Source: Lysobacter changpingensis (GTDB lineage Bacteria; Pseudomonadota; Gammaproteobacteria; Xanthomonadales; Xanthomonadaceae). From it: a stretch of DNA of 64,000 bases. Made by a program: the position numbers and the translations under genes. Of this stretch, positions 41,984-50,592 are shown one piece after another; the first letter of the stretch is position 1, and every line of letters starts with the position of its first letter. The notes under the pieces are model-generated. The model did no database searches. It was not told the origin of the DNA and saw only the letters and a list, made by a program, of their open reading frames with translations. The stretch spans positions 23,624 through 87,623 of the forward strand of contig NZ_JADWPE010000004.1 in the NCBI RefSeq assembly GCF_017308985.1. Direction: 5' to 3'.

Positions 41984-44476
41984 CTATGCGCCCAGCACCT
42001 TGACCGCGCACTTCTTGTAGTCGGTCTGCTTGGAAATCGGATCGGTCGCGTCCAGCGTGACCTTGTTGATCAGCTGCCCCGCGTCGAACCACGGCACGAA
42101 CACCACGCCCGGCGGCATGTGGTTGCGACCGCGCGTTTCCACGCGCGTGTGCATCTCGCCGCGACGCGACACCACGCGCACGTCGTCGCCGCGCTTCAAG
42201 CCGCGCCTGCGCGCGTCCTCGGGATTCATGAACACCACCGCGGTGGGGAAGCTGCGGAACAGCTCCGGCACGCGCATCGTCATCGAACCCGAATGCCAGT
42301 GCTCCAGCACGCGCCCGGTGACCAGCCACAGGTCGAATTCCTCGTCGGGCGACTCGGCCGGCGGTTCGTACGGCAACGCCCAGATCACCGCGCGGCCGTC
42401 GGGATTTCCATAGAACCGGAAGCCGCTTCCGGCCTTCACGTACGGATCGGATCCTTCGCGATAACGCCAGCGCGTCTCGCGTCCTTCCACCACCGGCCAG
42501 CGCAGGCCGCGCGCCTGGTGGTAGGCGTCGAACGGCGCGAGGTCGTGGCCGTGGCCGCGCCCGAAGGCCGCGTATTCCTCGAACAATCCCTTCTGCACGT
42601 AGAAGCCGAAGTGCTGCGATTCGTCGTTCGCGTAGCCTTCCTGGATGTCGGACAGCGGATAGCGGTCGACGTTGCCGTTGCGATACAGCACGTCGAACAG
42701 CGTCTTGCCCTTGAACTGCGGATTCGCCGCGAGGATCTCCGCCGGCCAGCATTCGTCGGTGGTGAAGCGCCTGGAGAATTCCATCAGCTGCCACAGGTCC
42801 GAACGCGCCTGTGCCGGCGCGTTCACCAGCTGGTGCCAGAACTGCGTGCGACGCTCGGCGTTGCCGTAGGCGCCTTCCTTTTCCACCCACATCGCGGCGG
42901 GCAGGATCAGGTCGGCGGCCTGCGCGGTCACCGTCGGATACGCGTCGGAGACGACGATGAAGTTTTCCGGATTGCGATACCCCGGCCACGTTTCCTCGTA
43001 GAGGTTCGCCGCGGCCTGCATGTTGTTGTTGACCTGCACCCAGTACGCGTTGAGCTTGCCGTCCTTGAGCATGCGGTTCTGTTCGACCGCGTGGTAACCG
43101 GGCTTGGGATTGATGATGCCGTGCGGGATCTTCCAGATCTCCTCGGCGTGCCTGCGATGCTCCGGATTGGCCACCAGCATGTCCGCCGGCAGGCGATGGC
43201 TGAACGTGCCGACTTCGCGCGCGGTGCCGCATGCGGACGGCTGGCCGGTGAGCGAGAACGGGCTGTTGCCGGGCGTTGCTATCTTTCCCGTCAGCAGATG
43301 GATGTTGTAGACCATGTTGTTGGCCCACACGCCACGCGTGTGCTGGTTGAAGCCCATGGTCCAGAACGACATCACCTTGATCTTCGGATCGGCGTACAGC
43401 TCGGCGAGCTTCTCCAGCCAGCCGCGCTCCACGCCGGTCATCTCGACCGCCTTGTCCAGCGTGTACGGCTTCACGAACGCGGCGAACTGCTCGAAGTCGA
43501 TAACCTGGCCGCCGTTCGCGTCCTTCGCGTTCCTGGCCTTCATCTCCAGCGGATTGTCGGGACGCAGGCCGTAGCCGATGTCGTCGTTGCCGCGCTTGAA
43601 GCTGGTGTGCCGGTCGACGAAATCGCGATTGACCCTGCCGGTGCTGATGATGTGGTTGGCGATGTAGTTGAGGATCACCAGATCGGTCTGCGGCTTGAAG
43701 ACGATCGGGATGTCCGCCAGCTCGAAGCTGCGGTGCTCGAACGTGGACATCACCGCGACCTTCACGTGCGGATGCGTGAGGCGGCGGTCGGTGACGCGCG
43801 TCCACAGGATCGGATGCATCTCGGCCATGTTCGAACCCCACAGCACGAACGCGTCGGCCGCCTCGATGTCGTCGTAGCAGCCCATCGGCTCGTCCATGCC
43901 GAAGGTGCGCATGAAGCCCATCACCGCCGAGGCCATGCAGTGGCGCGCGTTGGGATCGATGTGGTTGCTGCGGAAGCCGGCCTTCATCAGCTTGTTGGCG
44001 GCGTAGCCTTCCCACACCGTCCACTGGCCCGAGCCGAACATGCCGATGTGGTCGGCGCCCTTCTCCTTCAGTACGCGCTTGAACTGCGCGGCCATCACGT
44101 CGAAGGCCTCGTCCCACGACACTTCGGTGAACTCGCCGTGCTTCGCGTAGACGCCATTTTTCTTGCGCAGCAGCGGCAGCGTGAGGCGGTCGGCGCCGTA
44201 CATGATCTTCGAGAGGAAATAGCCCTTCACGCAGTTGATGCCGCGATTGACTTCGGCATGCACATCGCCGTGCGTGGCGACGACGCGGCCGTTCTTCACC
44301 GCGACGTTGACGCCGCAACCGGTGCCGCAGAAGCGGCATGGCGCCTTGTCCCACTTCAGCGCGGTGAGGTCGCCTTCGGTCGTCACGTTGGCGGTGCCGC
44401 CCGGCAACGGCAGGCCGGCGGCGGCCGCGGCGGTGGCGACGGCGGTGTTGCGGATGAATTCGCGGCGCGTGGTCAT
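41984..44476 (-). CDS. napA: NapA periplasmic nitrate reductase, catalytic subunit
   Basis: This molybdenum bis-MGD enzyme reduces nitrate to nitrite in the periplasm. A twin-arginine signal ([20 protein letters not shown]) directs Tat export. The [4Fe-4S] cysteines are in [10 protein letters not shown] and NCVKG. The Mo-ligand Cys is in ARHCMASAV. The C-terminal molybdopterin-binding part ([31 protein letters not shown]) is complete. The 830-aa length equals the usual NapA. The ATG at 44476 is chosen because it gives the Tat signal at the very N-terminus. Confidence 0.97.
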   Translation of the reverse strand: MTTRREFIRNTAVATAAAAAGLPLPGGTANVTTEGDLTALKWDKAPCRFCGTGCGVNVAVKNGRVVATHGDVHAEVNRGINCVKGYFLSKIMYGADRLTLPLLRKKNGVYAKHGEFTEVSWDEAFDVMAAQFKRVLKEKGADHIGMFGSGQWTVWEGYAANKLMKAGFRSNHIDPNARHCMASAVMGFMRTFGMDEPMGCYDDIEAADAFVLWGSNMAEMHPILWTRVTDRRLTHPHVKVAVMSTFEHRSFELADIPIVFKPQTDLVILNYIANHIISTGRVNRDFVDRHTSFKRGNDDIGYGLRPDNPLEMKARNAKDANGGQVIDFEQFAAFVKPYTLDKAVEMTGVERGWLEKLAELYADPKIKVMSFWTMGFNQHTRGVWANNMVYNIHLLTGKIATPGNSPFSLTGQPSACGTAREVGTFSHRLPADMLVANPEHRRHAEEIWKIPHGIINPKPGYHAVEQNRMLKDGKLNAYWVQVNNNMQAAANLYEETWPGYRNPENFIVVSDAYPTVTAQAADLILPAAMWVEKEGAYGNAERRTQFWHQLVNAPAQARSDLWQLMEFSRRFTTDECWPAEILAANPQFKGKTLFDVLYRNGNVDRYPLSDIQEGYANDESQHFGFYVQKGLFEEYAAFGRGHGHDLAPFDAYHQARGLRWPVVEGRETRWRYREGSDPYVKAGSGFRFYGNPDGRAVIWALPYEPPAESPDEEFDLWLVTGRVLEHWHSGSMTMRVPELFRSFPTAVVFMNPEDARRRGLKRGDDVRVVSRRGEMHTRVETRGRNHMPPGVVFVPWFDAGQLINKVTLDATDPISKQTDYKKCAVKVLGA

Positions 44477-44498
44477 GGCGCGACTCCAGGTCGTACGG

Positions 44499-44807
44499 TC
44501 AAAGGACGGGAAGATCGGACGCCGGCCGCGCCGGCGCATCGAGCGCCTCGCGCGGTTCGGCATGGTGGTAGACGAGCGCGACGTTCAGCACGCCGGGCAG
44601 CGCGCGCAACGCGTCGATGCGGTCTAGCACCGCGTACTGGTCGGCGCATTCGCACACGACGACGCTGCGCGTGCCGCCCTGCAACGCGAGTTCGAGGGCG
44701 TCGTCGGCGGCGACGTGCGCGGCCAGCGCCTCGCCCGCCTCGGCGCGGTGCTGCACGACGAGGCTGGCGATGTGGATGTCGGCGTTCGGGCTGGCTTCGG
44801 GGTTCAT
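44499..44807 (-). CDS. napD: NapD, NapA-specific Tat proofreading chaperone
   Basis: This small cytoplasmic protein (102 aa) binds the NapA twin-arginine signal to delay export until cofactor loading. Seen: [22 protein letters not shown] near the N-terminus, [34 protein letters not shown] in the second half, the typical ferredoxin-like NapD fold. The ATG overlaps the napF stop (ATGA), and the stop is 22 nt before napA. Confidence 0.9.
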   Translation of the reverse strand: MNPEASPNADIHIASLVVQHRAEAGEALAAHVAADDALELALQGGTRSVVVCECADQYAVLDRIDALRALPGVLNVALVYHHAEPREALDAPARPASDLPVL

Positions 44808-45307
44808 GCGGCCTCCGTGGCCCGCGCGGAGAGCGCGATCGCCTGCGCCGGGCATACGCCCACACACGCGCCGCAGCCGGTGCAGCGCGCGGCGTCGATG
44901 GTTGGCGTCGGCACGCGCGCGTTCAGGGGGAAGGCGATGGCGCGTTCGGGGCACGCATCGCGGCAGCTGGAACACACCACGCCGTGGCGCGGCAGGCAGG
45001 CGTCGCCGACGAGGGCGCGCAGGGTCCAGGGTTCGTCCGAAGCCGAACGATCCAGCGCGCGCGGCGCGCAGGCGGTGTCGCATTCGCCGCAGAAGGTGCA
45101 TTCCCCCAGGCGTGGATCGAACACCGGATGCCCGCCCGCGCCGCGCACGAGCACGCGTTCGGGACAGCGTTCGATGCAGGCGCCGCAGGCGGTGCAGGCG
45201 TTGAGGAAATCGTCCTCGCCCAGCGCCCACGGCGGGCGCAGCGGCGTGGCCGCGGCCCGGCGGCCGAACAGCAGGGCGCGTCGCGATGGATCCGGCGCGA
45301 CGGCCAT
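44804..45307 (-). CDS. napF: NapF iron-sulfur ferredoxin-type protein
   Basis: NapF is a cytoplasmic four-cluster ferredoxin involved in maturing NapA. Four cysteine clusters are visible: CTACGACIERCP, CTFCGECDTACAP, CSSCRDACP and CTGCGACVGVCP. The third cluster is incomplete (two spaced Cys before CxxxC), as in other NapF. The length is 167 aa. It begins one base after the napE stop. Confidence 0.93.
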   Translation of the reverse strand: MAVAPDPSRRALLFGRRAAATPLRPPWALGEDDFLNACTACGACIERCPERVLVRGAGGHPVFDPRLGECTFCGECDTACAPRALDRSASDEPWTLRALVGDACLPRHGVVCSSCRDACPERAIAFPLNARVPTPTIDAARCTGCGACVGVCPAQAIALSARATEAA

Positions 45308-45308
45308 C

Positions 45309-45473
45309 TCAGTGCCCCGTCGGCGGACCGGACACGAACATCTGCCAGAACCACACGATGAAACCGTAACTGGCGACGATCAGCACCGCGAGCAGCGGGA
45401 ACACCACCGCCGTGAGAAGCAGGAAGGCCGTGCGTTCTCTTCGCTTGACGACGGTGTCGTCTGGCTGGTCCAT
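45309..45473 (-). CDS. napE: NapE small membrane protein
   Basis: This 54-aa single-helix protein (AFLLLTAVVFPLLAVLIVASYGFIVWF) with a charged N-terminus (KRRERTAF) is first gene of the nap operon. The NapE function is not established in the family. The ATG at 45473 lies 88 nt downstream of the FNR box. It is recognised by size, topology and position. Confidence 0.88.
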   Translation of the reverse strand: MDQPDDTVVKRRERTAFLLLTAVVFPLLAVLIVASYGFIVWFWQMFVSGPPTGH

Positions 45474-45560
45474 GGCCGGCTCCCGTGGCTGCAGTCGCTC
45501 GTGCGGGCCGCCGCGATGGCGGCCCTCACGTCCAGTCTGCTGGCGGGACCGGAGCGGGAC

Positions 45561-45574
45561 TTGATCCGGATCAA
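45561..45574 (-). promoter_or_regulatory. FNR/Anr box upstream of nap operon
   Basis: TTGAT-CCGG-ATCAA is a perfect palindromic FNR site 88 nt upstream of the napE ATG. It suggests low-oxygen activation of nap. Confidence 0.82.
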
Positions 45575-45688
45575 CCTGTCCCGGCGCCCCGTGTTCCCCA
45601 CCCGCCCGCATCCTCGTCTGCGCCGTGTGCACGCTGCGTGGACGCGATGTGGACACGCGGCCGACCGTACTCCAGCGCGGCGGCGCAC

Positions 45689-45718
45689 AAAAAGAAAGCC
45701 GGCACGAGGCCGGCTTTC
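45689..45718 (-). terminator. Rho-independent terminator of fba
   Basis: On the minus strand GAAAGCCGGC-CTCGT-GCCGGCTTTC is followed by TTTTT. It is strong, 27 nt after the fba stop, and separates fba from the nap promoter. Confidence 0.92.
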
Positions 45719-45745
45719 CGTTTCCGCTTGCGATGGAAGCGACGC

Positions 45746-46756
45746 TTACGCGGCCTGCTTCCACTGGCCCAGCGCGGCCAGGCCGTTGTCGCGGGCGCGG
45801 TCGTACACGGTCTGCTGCGCCTTGGCGAAGTTGTTCACCAGGTCCTGCGACCACAGCTTCAGCGCGGCGGCCTGCATCGCGCGGCCGTAGGAGAACGACA
45901 GCGGCCACGGGTTCGGGCCCATCTGGTTCATCGCGTTGAGGTGCGCGGTGGCGGCTTCGTCCGACTGGCCGCCCGACAGGAACACGATGCCCGGCAGCGT
46001 CGCCGGCACGGTGGACTTCAGGCACTGCAACGTGGCGGCGGCGACTTCCTCGTACGAGGCCTGATCGGCGCAGGTGGTGCCCGGAACGACCATCGAAGCC
46101 TTCAGGATCGTGCCTTCCAGCATGACGCTGTGCTCGTACAGCGAGGCGAACAGCGAACGCAGCGTGACTTCGGTGACCTCATAGCAGGTCTCGATGTCGT
46201 GGCTGCCGTCCATGATCACTTCCGGCTCGACCATCGGCACCAGGCCCTGCTCCTGGCACAGCGCGGCGTAGCGGGCCAGCGCATGGGCGTTGGCGTCGAT
46301 GCAGGTGCCCGACGGGATGTCGTCGCCGATGTTGATCACCGCGCGCCACTTGGCGAAGCGGGCGCCGAGCTTGTAGTACTCCTCCAGGCGCGCGCGCAGG
46401 CCGTCCAGGCCCTCGGTCACCACTTCGCCCGGGAAGCCGGCGAGATTGTGCGTGCCCTTGTCGACCTTGATGCCCGGGATCATGCCGTTCTCGCTCATGT
46501 ACCTGGCGAACGGCACGCCGTCCCTGGTGGACTGCCGGATGGTCTCGTCGAACAGGATCGCGCCGGAGATGTAGTCGCTCAGCTTCGGCGTGGTGAGCAG
46601 CAGCTCGCGGTAGCGGCGGCGGTTTTCCTCGGTGTTCTCGATGCCGACACCGGCGAAGCGCTTGGCAATGGTGCTGGTGGACTCATCGATGGCGATGATG
46701 CCCTTGCCCGGGGCCACCATGGCCTGGGCGGTTTCGGCAAGCTGTTCGATGCTCAT
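45746..46756 (-). CDS. fba: Class I fructose-bisphosphate aldolase
   Basis: This Schiff-base aldolase cleaves fructose 1,6-bisphosphate in glycolysis. Family marks: KGIIAIDESTSTIAKRF at the N-terminus, AKWRAVINIG with an active-site Lys, PMVEPEVIMDGSHDI, LEGTILKASMVVPG with the Schiff-base Lys, and FLSGGQSDEAATAHLNAM. It has 336 aa, as in the animal-type enzymes, with no class II metal motif. ATG at 46756 fits the TATAAT promoter at 46790-46795. It has its own terminator. Confidence 0.94.
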   Translation of the reverse strand: MSIEQLAETAQAMVAPGKGIIAIDESTSTIAKRFAGVGIENTEENRRRYRELLLTTPKLSDYISGAILFDETIRQSTRDGVPFARYMSENGMIPGIKVDKGTHNLAGFPGEVVTEGLDGLRARLEEYYKLGARFAKWRAVINIGDDIPSGTCIDANAHALARYAALCQEQGLVPMVEPEVIMDGSHDIETCYEVTEVTLRSLFASLYEHSVMLEGTILKASMVVPGTTCADQASYEEVAAATLQCLKSTVPATLPGIVFLSGGQSDEAATAHLNAMNQMGPNPWPLSFSYGRAMQAAALKLWSQDLVNNFAKAQQTVYDRARDNGLAALGQWKQAA

Positions 46757-46789
46757 GGGTCGTCCTGCGGGAGCGGTGGGAAGCCCGAC

Positions 46790-46795
46790 ATTATA
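46790..46795 (-). promoter_or_regulatory. Consensus -10 of fba
   Basis: TATAAT on the minus strand, about 34 nt before the fba ATG. The -35 region is not clear at 17 nt spacing. GGTCTGCAA, also found upstream of pyk, lies about 55 nt further up. Confidence 0.6.
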
Positions 46796-46892
46796 GCCGC
46801 GCAGGTGTGCAAAGGGCCGGTCAACGCGAAAGAAAATCAACCACTTGCAGACCGGACACCCCCGAATCCAATACCACTTCGCATGTATGCGG

Positions 46893-47594
46893 TTACATGC
46901 CCGGCTGTCCGGCCAAGGCGAGATGGAGCGTGCGGTTGGCCATTTCGCGGGTCATCACGAATTCGCCCTCCCCGTCGACGCCCGGCACGAAGTCCGCGCC
47001 TTCCGCGCGTGCCTGTTTCAGTGCGGCGATGCGCTGGTAGCACGCGTCCATCGACTCCGCATGCGGGCAGCCGAGCAGGTGGTAGAACTCGTGCACGGTG
47101 GCCTTCGCCGGCGACACGAACAACTGGTTGAGCGAAGCGCGCGTGGCCACGACGTACCCGCGCGTGTGCGTGGCCTCGTCGACCATGCCCAGCACTTCCG
47201 GCATCAGCAGGCCCCACAGCGCGTCGCCGGCATTGCGGTCGACGAAGGCGACGAGGCGGTCGCACGGCGCTTCGAGCTCGCGCCGCGCGATGTCGTCGAA
47301 CAGGCGCTCATGGCTGAATCCGGCGCGTTGCCAGGGGCGCGACCACGGCACCACGACCTCGATTCCGTAGTCCGCGAATTCGTCGTTGACGGCGCGGATC
47401 AGTGCATCGACGCGCGCGGGCTTCACGTCCGGCGTGTGCAGCACGCATACGCGCAGCTGCATCCGCGGGCCGTAGTCGAGCGCGTGCCGCATGCCGGTCT
47501 GCACGCCGACGCTGGTGCAGCCGGACAGCGCGAGACATCCCAATGCGATCGCGAAACACCGCGCGGCGATGCCGCCGGCAGGATGGTGTGCCAT
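46893..47594 (-). CDS. Lipoprotein with HExxH metalloprotease-like motif
   Basis: I do not recognise a named family. The signal peptide (CFAIALGCLALSGC) ends in a lipobox, so the mature 210-residue protein is likely an outer- or inner-membrane lipoprotein. The motif HEFYHLLGCPH fits HExxH plus a third His, as in extended zinc-peptidase sites. The early core (QLRVCVLHTPDVKPARVDALIRAVNDEFADYGIEVVV) resembles archaemetzincin-like openings but this is weak. The ATG at 47594 is chosen for the signal peptide. It lies alone between fba and repeats, with codon use like neighbours. Confidence 0.75.
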   Translation of the reverse strand: MAHHPAGGIAARCFAIALGCLALSGCTSVGVQTGMRHALDYGPRMQLRVCVLHTPDVKPARVDALIRAVNDEFADYGIEVVVPWSRPWQRAGFSHERLFDDIARRELEAPCDRLVAFVDRNAGDALWGLLMPEVLGMVDEATHTRGYVVATRASLNQLFVSPAKATVHEFYHLLGCPHAESMDACYQRIAALKQARAEGADFVPGVDGEGEFVMTREMANRTLHLALAGQPGM

Positions 47595-47737
47595 GACGAT
47601 CCCCTTGCGTTGGGATGGCCATGGCATGAACGGTGCGGGAGGAGGTGTCCGGCCAGGGTCGGAGGCGGTGCGCTCGTGCGTGGGGCTGTGCGGGAACGCG
47701 AGAGGCCGTCATTCGGCAGTCTGTTATCCCGGAGTCC

Positions 47738-47818
47738 GTCATCCCGGCGAAGGCCGGGAGCCAGTCTGTCACGCGATCAACGGGCGTCACCGTCATTCCA
47801 GCGAAAGCTGGAATCCAT
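47738..47818. repeat. Family D element
   Basis: GTCATCCCGGCGAAGGCCGGGA on the left and GTCATTCCAGCGAAAGCTGGAATCCA on the right are each short palindromes in tandem. A related element lies between nrdA and nrdB. Confidence 0.75.
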
Positions 47819-47900
47819 TTCGAGTTTGAAATTGTTTCAAGGCGCGCTCAGGCAACAGCGCAGCACTGTACGGCAACGGCGATTCGCCGCTTCAGCTTCG

Positions 47901-47942
47901 TTGCCCCTCCCCACAACCCCTCTCCCGCTGGGAGAGGGGCTC
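47901..47942. repeat. Family B (short form) palindrome downstream of pyk
   Basis: TTGCCCCTCCCC then CCCCTCTCCC-GCT-GGGAGAGGGG: a perfect 10-bp stem. On the minus strand it follows the pyk stop by 19 nt and may end or stabilise that transcript. Confidence 0.82.
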
Positions 47943-47960
47943 AAGCAACATCAACGGCCG

Positions 47961-49442
47961 TTAAAGCTCGCCCAGGCCCTCGGCGACGCCGTCCTCGCCC
48001 ACCACCAGCAGACGCAGCGTGTTGGTGGCGCCGTGACGTTCCATGTGGTCGCCGCTGGTGAACATCACGCGGTCGCCCACGCTCAGCAGGTCCTGTTCGA
48101 ACAGCTGCTTCACCGCCTTGCGAGCGGCGTCGCGCGACGTCAGGCCGCGACTGTCGAAGTTGTACGGAACGACGTCGCGCATCAGCGCCATGCGGCGACG
48201 TGCGTCGTCGTGGCGCGACATCGCGTAGATCGGCACCTGCGCGCGGAAACGCGACAGGAAGCGCGCCGTGCCGCCGGACTCGGTCATCGCGACGATCGCG
48301 CGCACGCCGATGTGCTCGGACAGGAACATCGCCGCCATCGCGATGGCCTGGTCGGCGCGTTCGAGGTTGCGCGGCGCGGCCTCGAAATCGGTGTCGTGCA
48401 CGAACTGGCGTTCGGCGCCCAGGCAGATGCGCGCCATCGCCTCGACCGCCTTGATCGGATAGCGCCCGGCCGCCGATTCCTGCGACAGCATCACCGCGTC
48501 CGTGCCGTCGATCACCGCGTTGGCGACGTCGAGCACTTCCGCGCGCGTCGGGATCGGACTGTCGACCATCGACTGCAGCATCTGCGTGGCGGTGATGACG
48601 ACCTTGTTGCGCTCCAGCGCCTCGCGGATGATCTTCTTCTGCAGGCCCGGCAGTTCGGCATCGCCGATTTCCACGCCGAGGTCGCCGCGCGCGACCATCA
48701 CCACGTCGCTGGCGTCGACGATCTCGGCGAGGTTCTCGATCGCCTCGGCGCGTTCGATCTTCGACACCAGCGCGGCATCGCTGCCGTGCGCGCGTGCGAT
48801 GGCGCGCGCATCGTTCATGTCCTGCGCGTTGCGGCAGAAGGACACGGCGATGAAATCCGCGCCGAGTTCGGCGGCGACCTTGATCAGCTCCTTGTCGCGC
48901 TCGGTCAGCGCGCCCAGCGACAGGCCGCCGCCCTGCTTGTTCAGGCCCTTGCGATCGGACAGCGCGCCGTCGTTGAGCACGGTGGTGACGATGCGCTCGC
49001 CTTCGACCGCGCCCACGCGCAGCTGCAGCAGGCCGTCGTCGAGCAGCAGCACGTCGCCGGGACGCACGTCATTGGGCAAGCCGAGGTAGCTCACGCCGAC
49101 TTCGCGCAGGTTGCCGGGCGGCGCGTCGGCGCTGGCGACCAGATCGAAGCGGTCGCCGGTCTTGAGCAGCACGCGGCCTTCGGCGAAGCGTTCGATGCGG
49201 ATCTTCGGGCCGGGCAGGTCGGCGAGGATGCCGACTTCCACGCCGACGCGCTGCGCGGCGTCGCGCACGGCCTGCGCGCGGGCGATCTGCGAGGACGGAT
49301 CGCCGTGGGAAAAATTGAGGCGGACCACGTCGACGCCCGCGGAGAGCAGTGCGTCGAGGACGCCCGGCGGATCGGTGGCCGGGCCGAGGGTGGCGAGGAT
49401 CTTGGTGCGGCGTTTTGCGGCAGTGATCGAGTGCGTCGTCAT
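47961..49442 (-). CDS. pyk: Pyruvate kinase
   Basis: This enzyme makes pyruvate and ATP from phosphoenolpyruvate in the last step of glycolysis. Key parts: RTKILATLGPATDPPG at the N-terminus, VVRLNFSHGDPSSQ, DLPGPKIRI, AVSFCRNAQDM, the catalytic Lys region LVSKIERAEAIENL, VMVARGDLGVEIG and KKIIREALERNKVVITATQMLQSM. The C-terminal allosteric domain is complete (ESGGTARFLSRFR). The 493-aa length is typical. The ATG at 49442 is preferred since the longer frame adds unrelated residues. Confidence 0.96.
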   Translation of the reverse strand: MTTHSITAAKRRTKILATLGPATDPPGVLDALLSAGVDVVRLNFSHGDPSSQIARAQAVRDAAQRVGVEVGILADLPGPKIRIERFAEGRVLLKTGDRFDLVASADAPPGNLREVGVSYLGLPNDVRPGDVLLLDDGLLQLRVGAVEGERIVTTVLNDGALSDRKGLNKQGGGLSLGALTERDKELIKVAAELGADFIAVSFCRNAQDMNDARAIARAHGSDAALVSKIERAEAIENLAEIVDASDVVMVARGDLGVEIGDAELPGLQKKIIREALERNKVVITATQMLQSMVDSPIPTRAEVLDVANAVIDGTDAVMLSQESAAGRYPIKAVEAMARICLGAERQFVHDTDFEAAPRNLERADQAIAMAAMFLSEHIGVRAIVAMTESGGTARFLSRFRAQVPIYAMSRHDDARRRMALMRDVVPYNFDSRGLTSRDAARKAVKQLFEQDLLSVGDRVMFTSGDHMERHGATNTLRLLVVGEDGVAEGLGEL

Positions 49443-49723
49443 CGAGTGCGGGTCCCTGGAACCCCGCGACGCTAGCACAGACGTCCGCCGTTTCGGTTCG
49501 AGCACTCCTGCCGCGCCGCCATACCGCATCGCATTCCTCCAAGTGGTCTGCAAACACCTACCCGAAAGCAGACCACCGCGAGGCGCAAGACCGTGTGGAG
49601 AGGCTCGCGTGGCGGGTCGCGCGCGGAGTGTGGGCGGTCGGCGCGGGTGCCTCCGACACGGATGAACACGGATGAAGCCGTTCGTGAAGCACCGGCCGCC
49701 GCGCTACACGCGCGGAAAGCGGA
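49443..49723. other. Intergenic region upstream of pyk
   Basis: It holds a perfect 9-bp inverted repeat, GTGGTCTGC (49543-49551) and GCAGACCAC (49568-49576), 101 nt upstream of the pyk ATG, a possible operator. A short direct repeat, ACACGGATGA, occurs twice near 49658-49676. I see no ORF or clear promoter. Confidence 0.5.
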
Positions 49724-50362
49724 TCACGCGGCCAGCAGCGCCGGCAAGTCGCCCGGCGTGGACGCCAGGTGAAGCGCGCCGGCCTCGCGCAGCTCGACTT
49801 CGCCGCCGAAGCCCCACAGCACGCCGATGTTGCGCATGCCGTGATGGCGCGCCCCTTCGATGTCCATGCGGCGATCACCGATCATCCAGCACGCATCGGC
49901 GTCGAGTTCGAAACGGCGCAGCGCCTCGGCGATGAGCTGGTCCTTGTGGCTGATGCGGCCGTCGAGCGTGGCGCCGACGACGTCGTCGAAGCGATGGCCG
50001 AACGGCAGATGGTCGACGATCTTGCGCGCGTGCGGCTCGTTCTTCGCGGTGACCACGGCCAGGCGATGGCCGGCGGCGTGCAGCGCCTCGATCGTCTCGC
50101 CGATGCCGGGATAGATCTCGTGCTCGGCCCAGCCGTGCGTTTCGAAACGGTCGCGATAATGCAGCACGGCCTGCTCGACCTTCGCCTCGTCGTTGAGCAG
50201 GGGGCCGAAACTGGTGCGCAGCGCGGGACCGATCCAGCGACGCAGTTCCTCCTGCGGCGGGACCGGCAGGCCCATCTGCACCATCGCATGCTCGACGCAG
50301 CGCGTGATGCCGACGGCGGAATCGATGAGGGTGCCGTCCATGTCGAAGAAGAGCGTGGTCAT
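49724..50362 (-). CDS. HAD-superfamily phosphatase (phosphoglycolate phosphatase-like)
   Basis: This haloacid dehalogenase-type hydrolase has motif I FFDMDGTLIDSAVGI with the nucleophile Asp, motif II VVTAKNEPHARKI, motif III Lys in ISHKDQLIAEA and motif IV MIGDRRMDIEGARHHGM. The cap domain (residues about 15-85) fits the Gph/PgmB-like subgroup. Substrate unknown; phosphoglycolate or a nucleotide is likely. The 212-aa length and start at 50362 agree with the family. It is separated from pgk by two REP pairs, so co-transcription is uncertain. Confidence 0.88.
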   Translation of the reverse strand: MTTLFFDMDGTLIDSAVGITRCVEHAMVQMGLPVPPQEELRRWIGPALRTSFGPLLNDEAKVEQAVLHYRDRFETHGWAEHEIYPGIGETIEALHAAGHRLAVVTAKNEPHARKIVDHLPFGHRFDDVVGATLDGRISHKDQLIAEALRRFELDADACWMIGDRRMDIEGARHHGMRNIGVLWGFGGEVELREAGALHLASTPGDLPALLAA

Positions 50363-50380
50363 GCGGGTACTCGATTGCTG

Positions 50381-50468
50381 TTGCAGCTCGGGTAAGCGAG
50401 GCGCACCCGGGTGATGCGTGATGGTGCGGGCCACCCGGGTGCGGTCTTCGACCTTACCCGGGCTACAG
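50381..50468. repeat. REP-like pair (family A)
   Basis: The left half reads TTGCAGCTCGGGTAAGCGAGG and the right half ACCTTACCCGGGCTACAG. First of two copies in the gap between the HAD gene and pgk. Confidence 0.85.
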
Positions 50469-50498
50469 ACGCGGTGGTTACGCGAATGCTTTCGGCTT

Positions 50499-50583
50499 GT
50501 GTAGCCCGGGTAAGCGAAGCGCACCCGGGGTGATGCGTGATGGTGCATTTGGCCCGGGTGCGCTTCGCATACCCGGGCCACAA
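50499..50583. repeat. REP-like pair (family A)
   Basis: GTAGCCCGGGTAAGCGAAGCG faces CGCTTCGCATACCCGGGCCAC. The spacer GATGCGTGATGGTGC is shared with the copy 115 nt before, so this looks like a tandem duplication of the whole element. Confidence 0.88.
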
Positions 50584-50592
50584 CGGCGGTGC

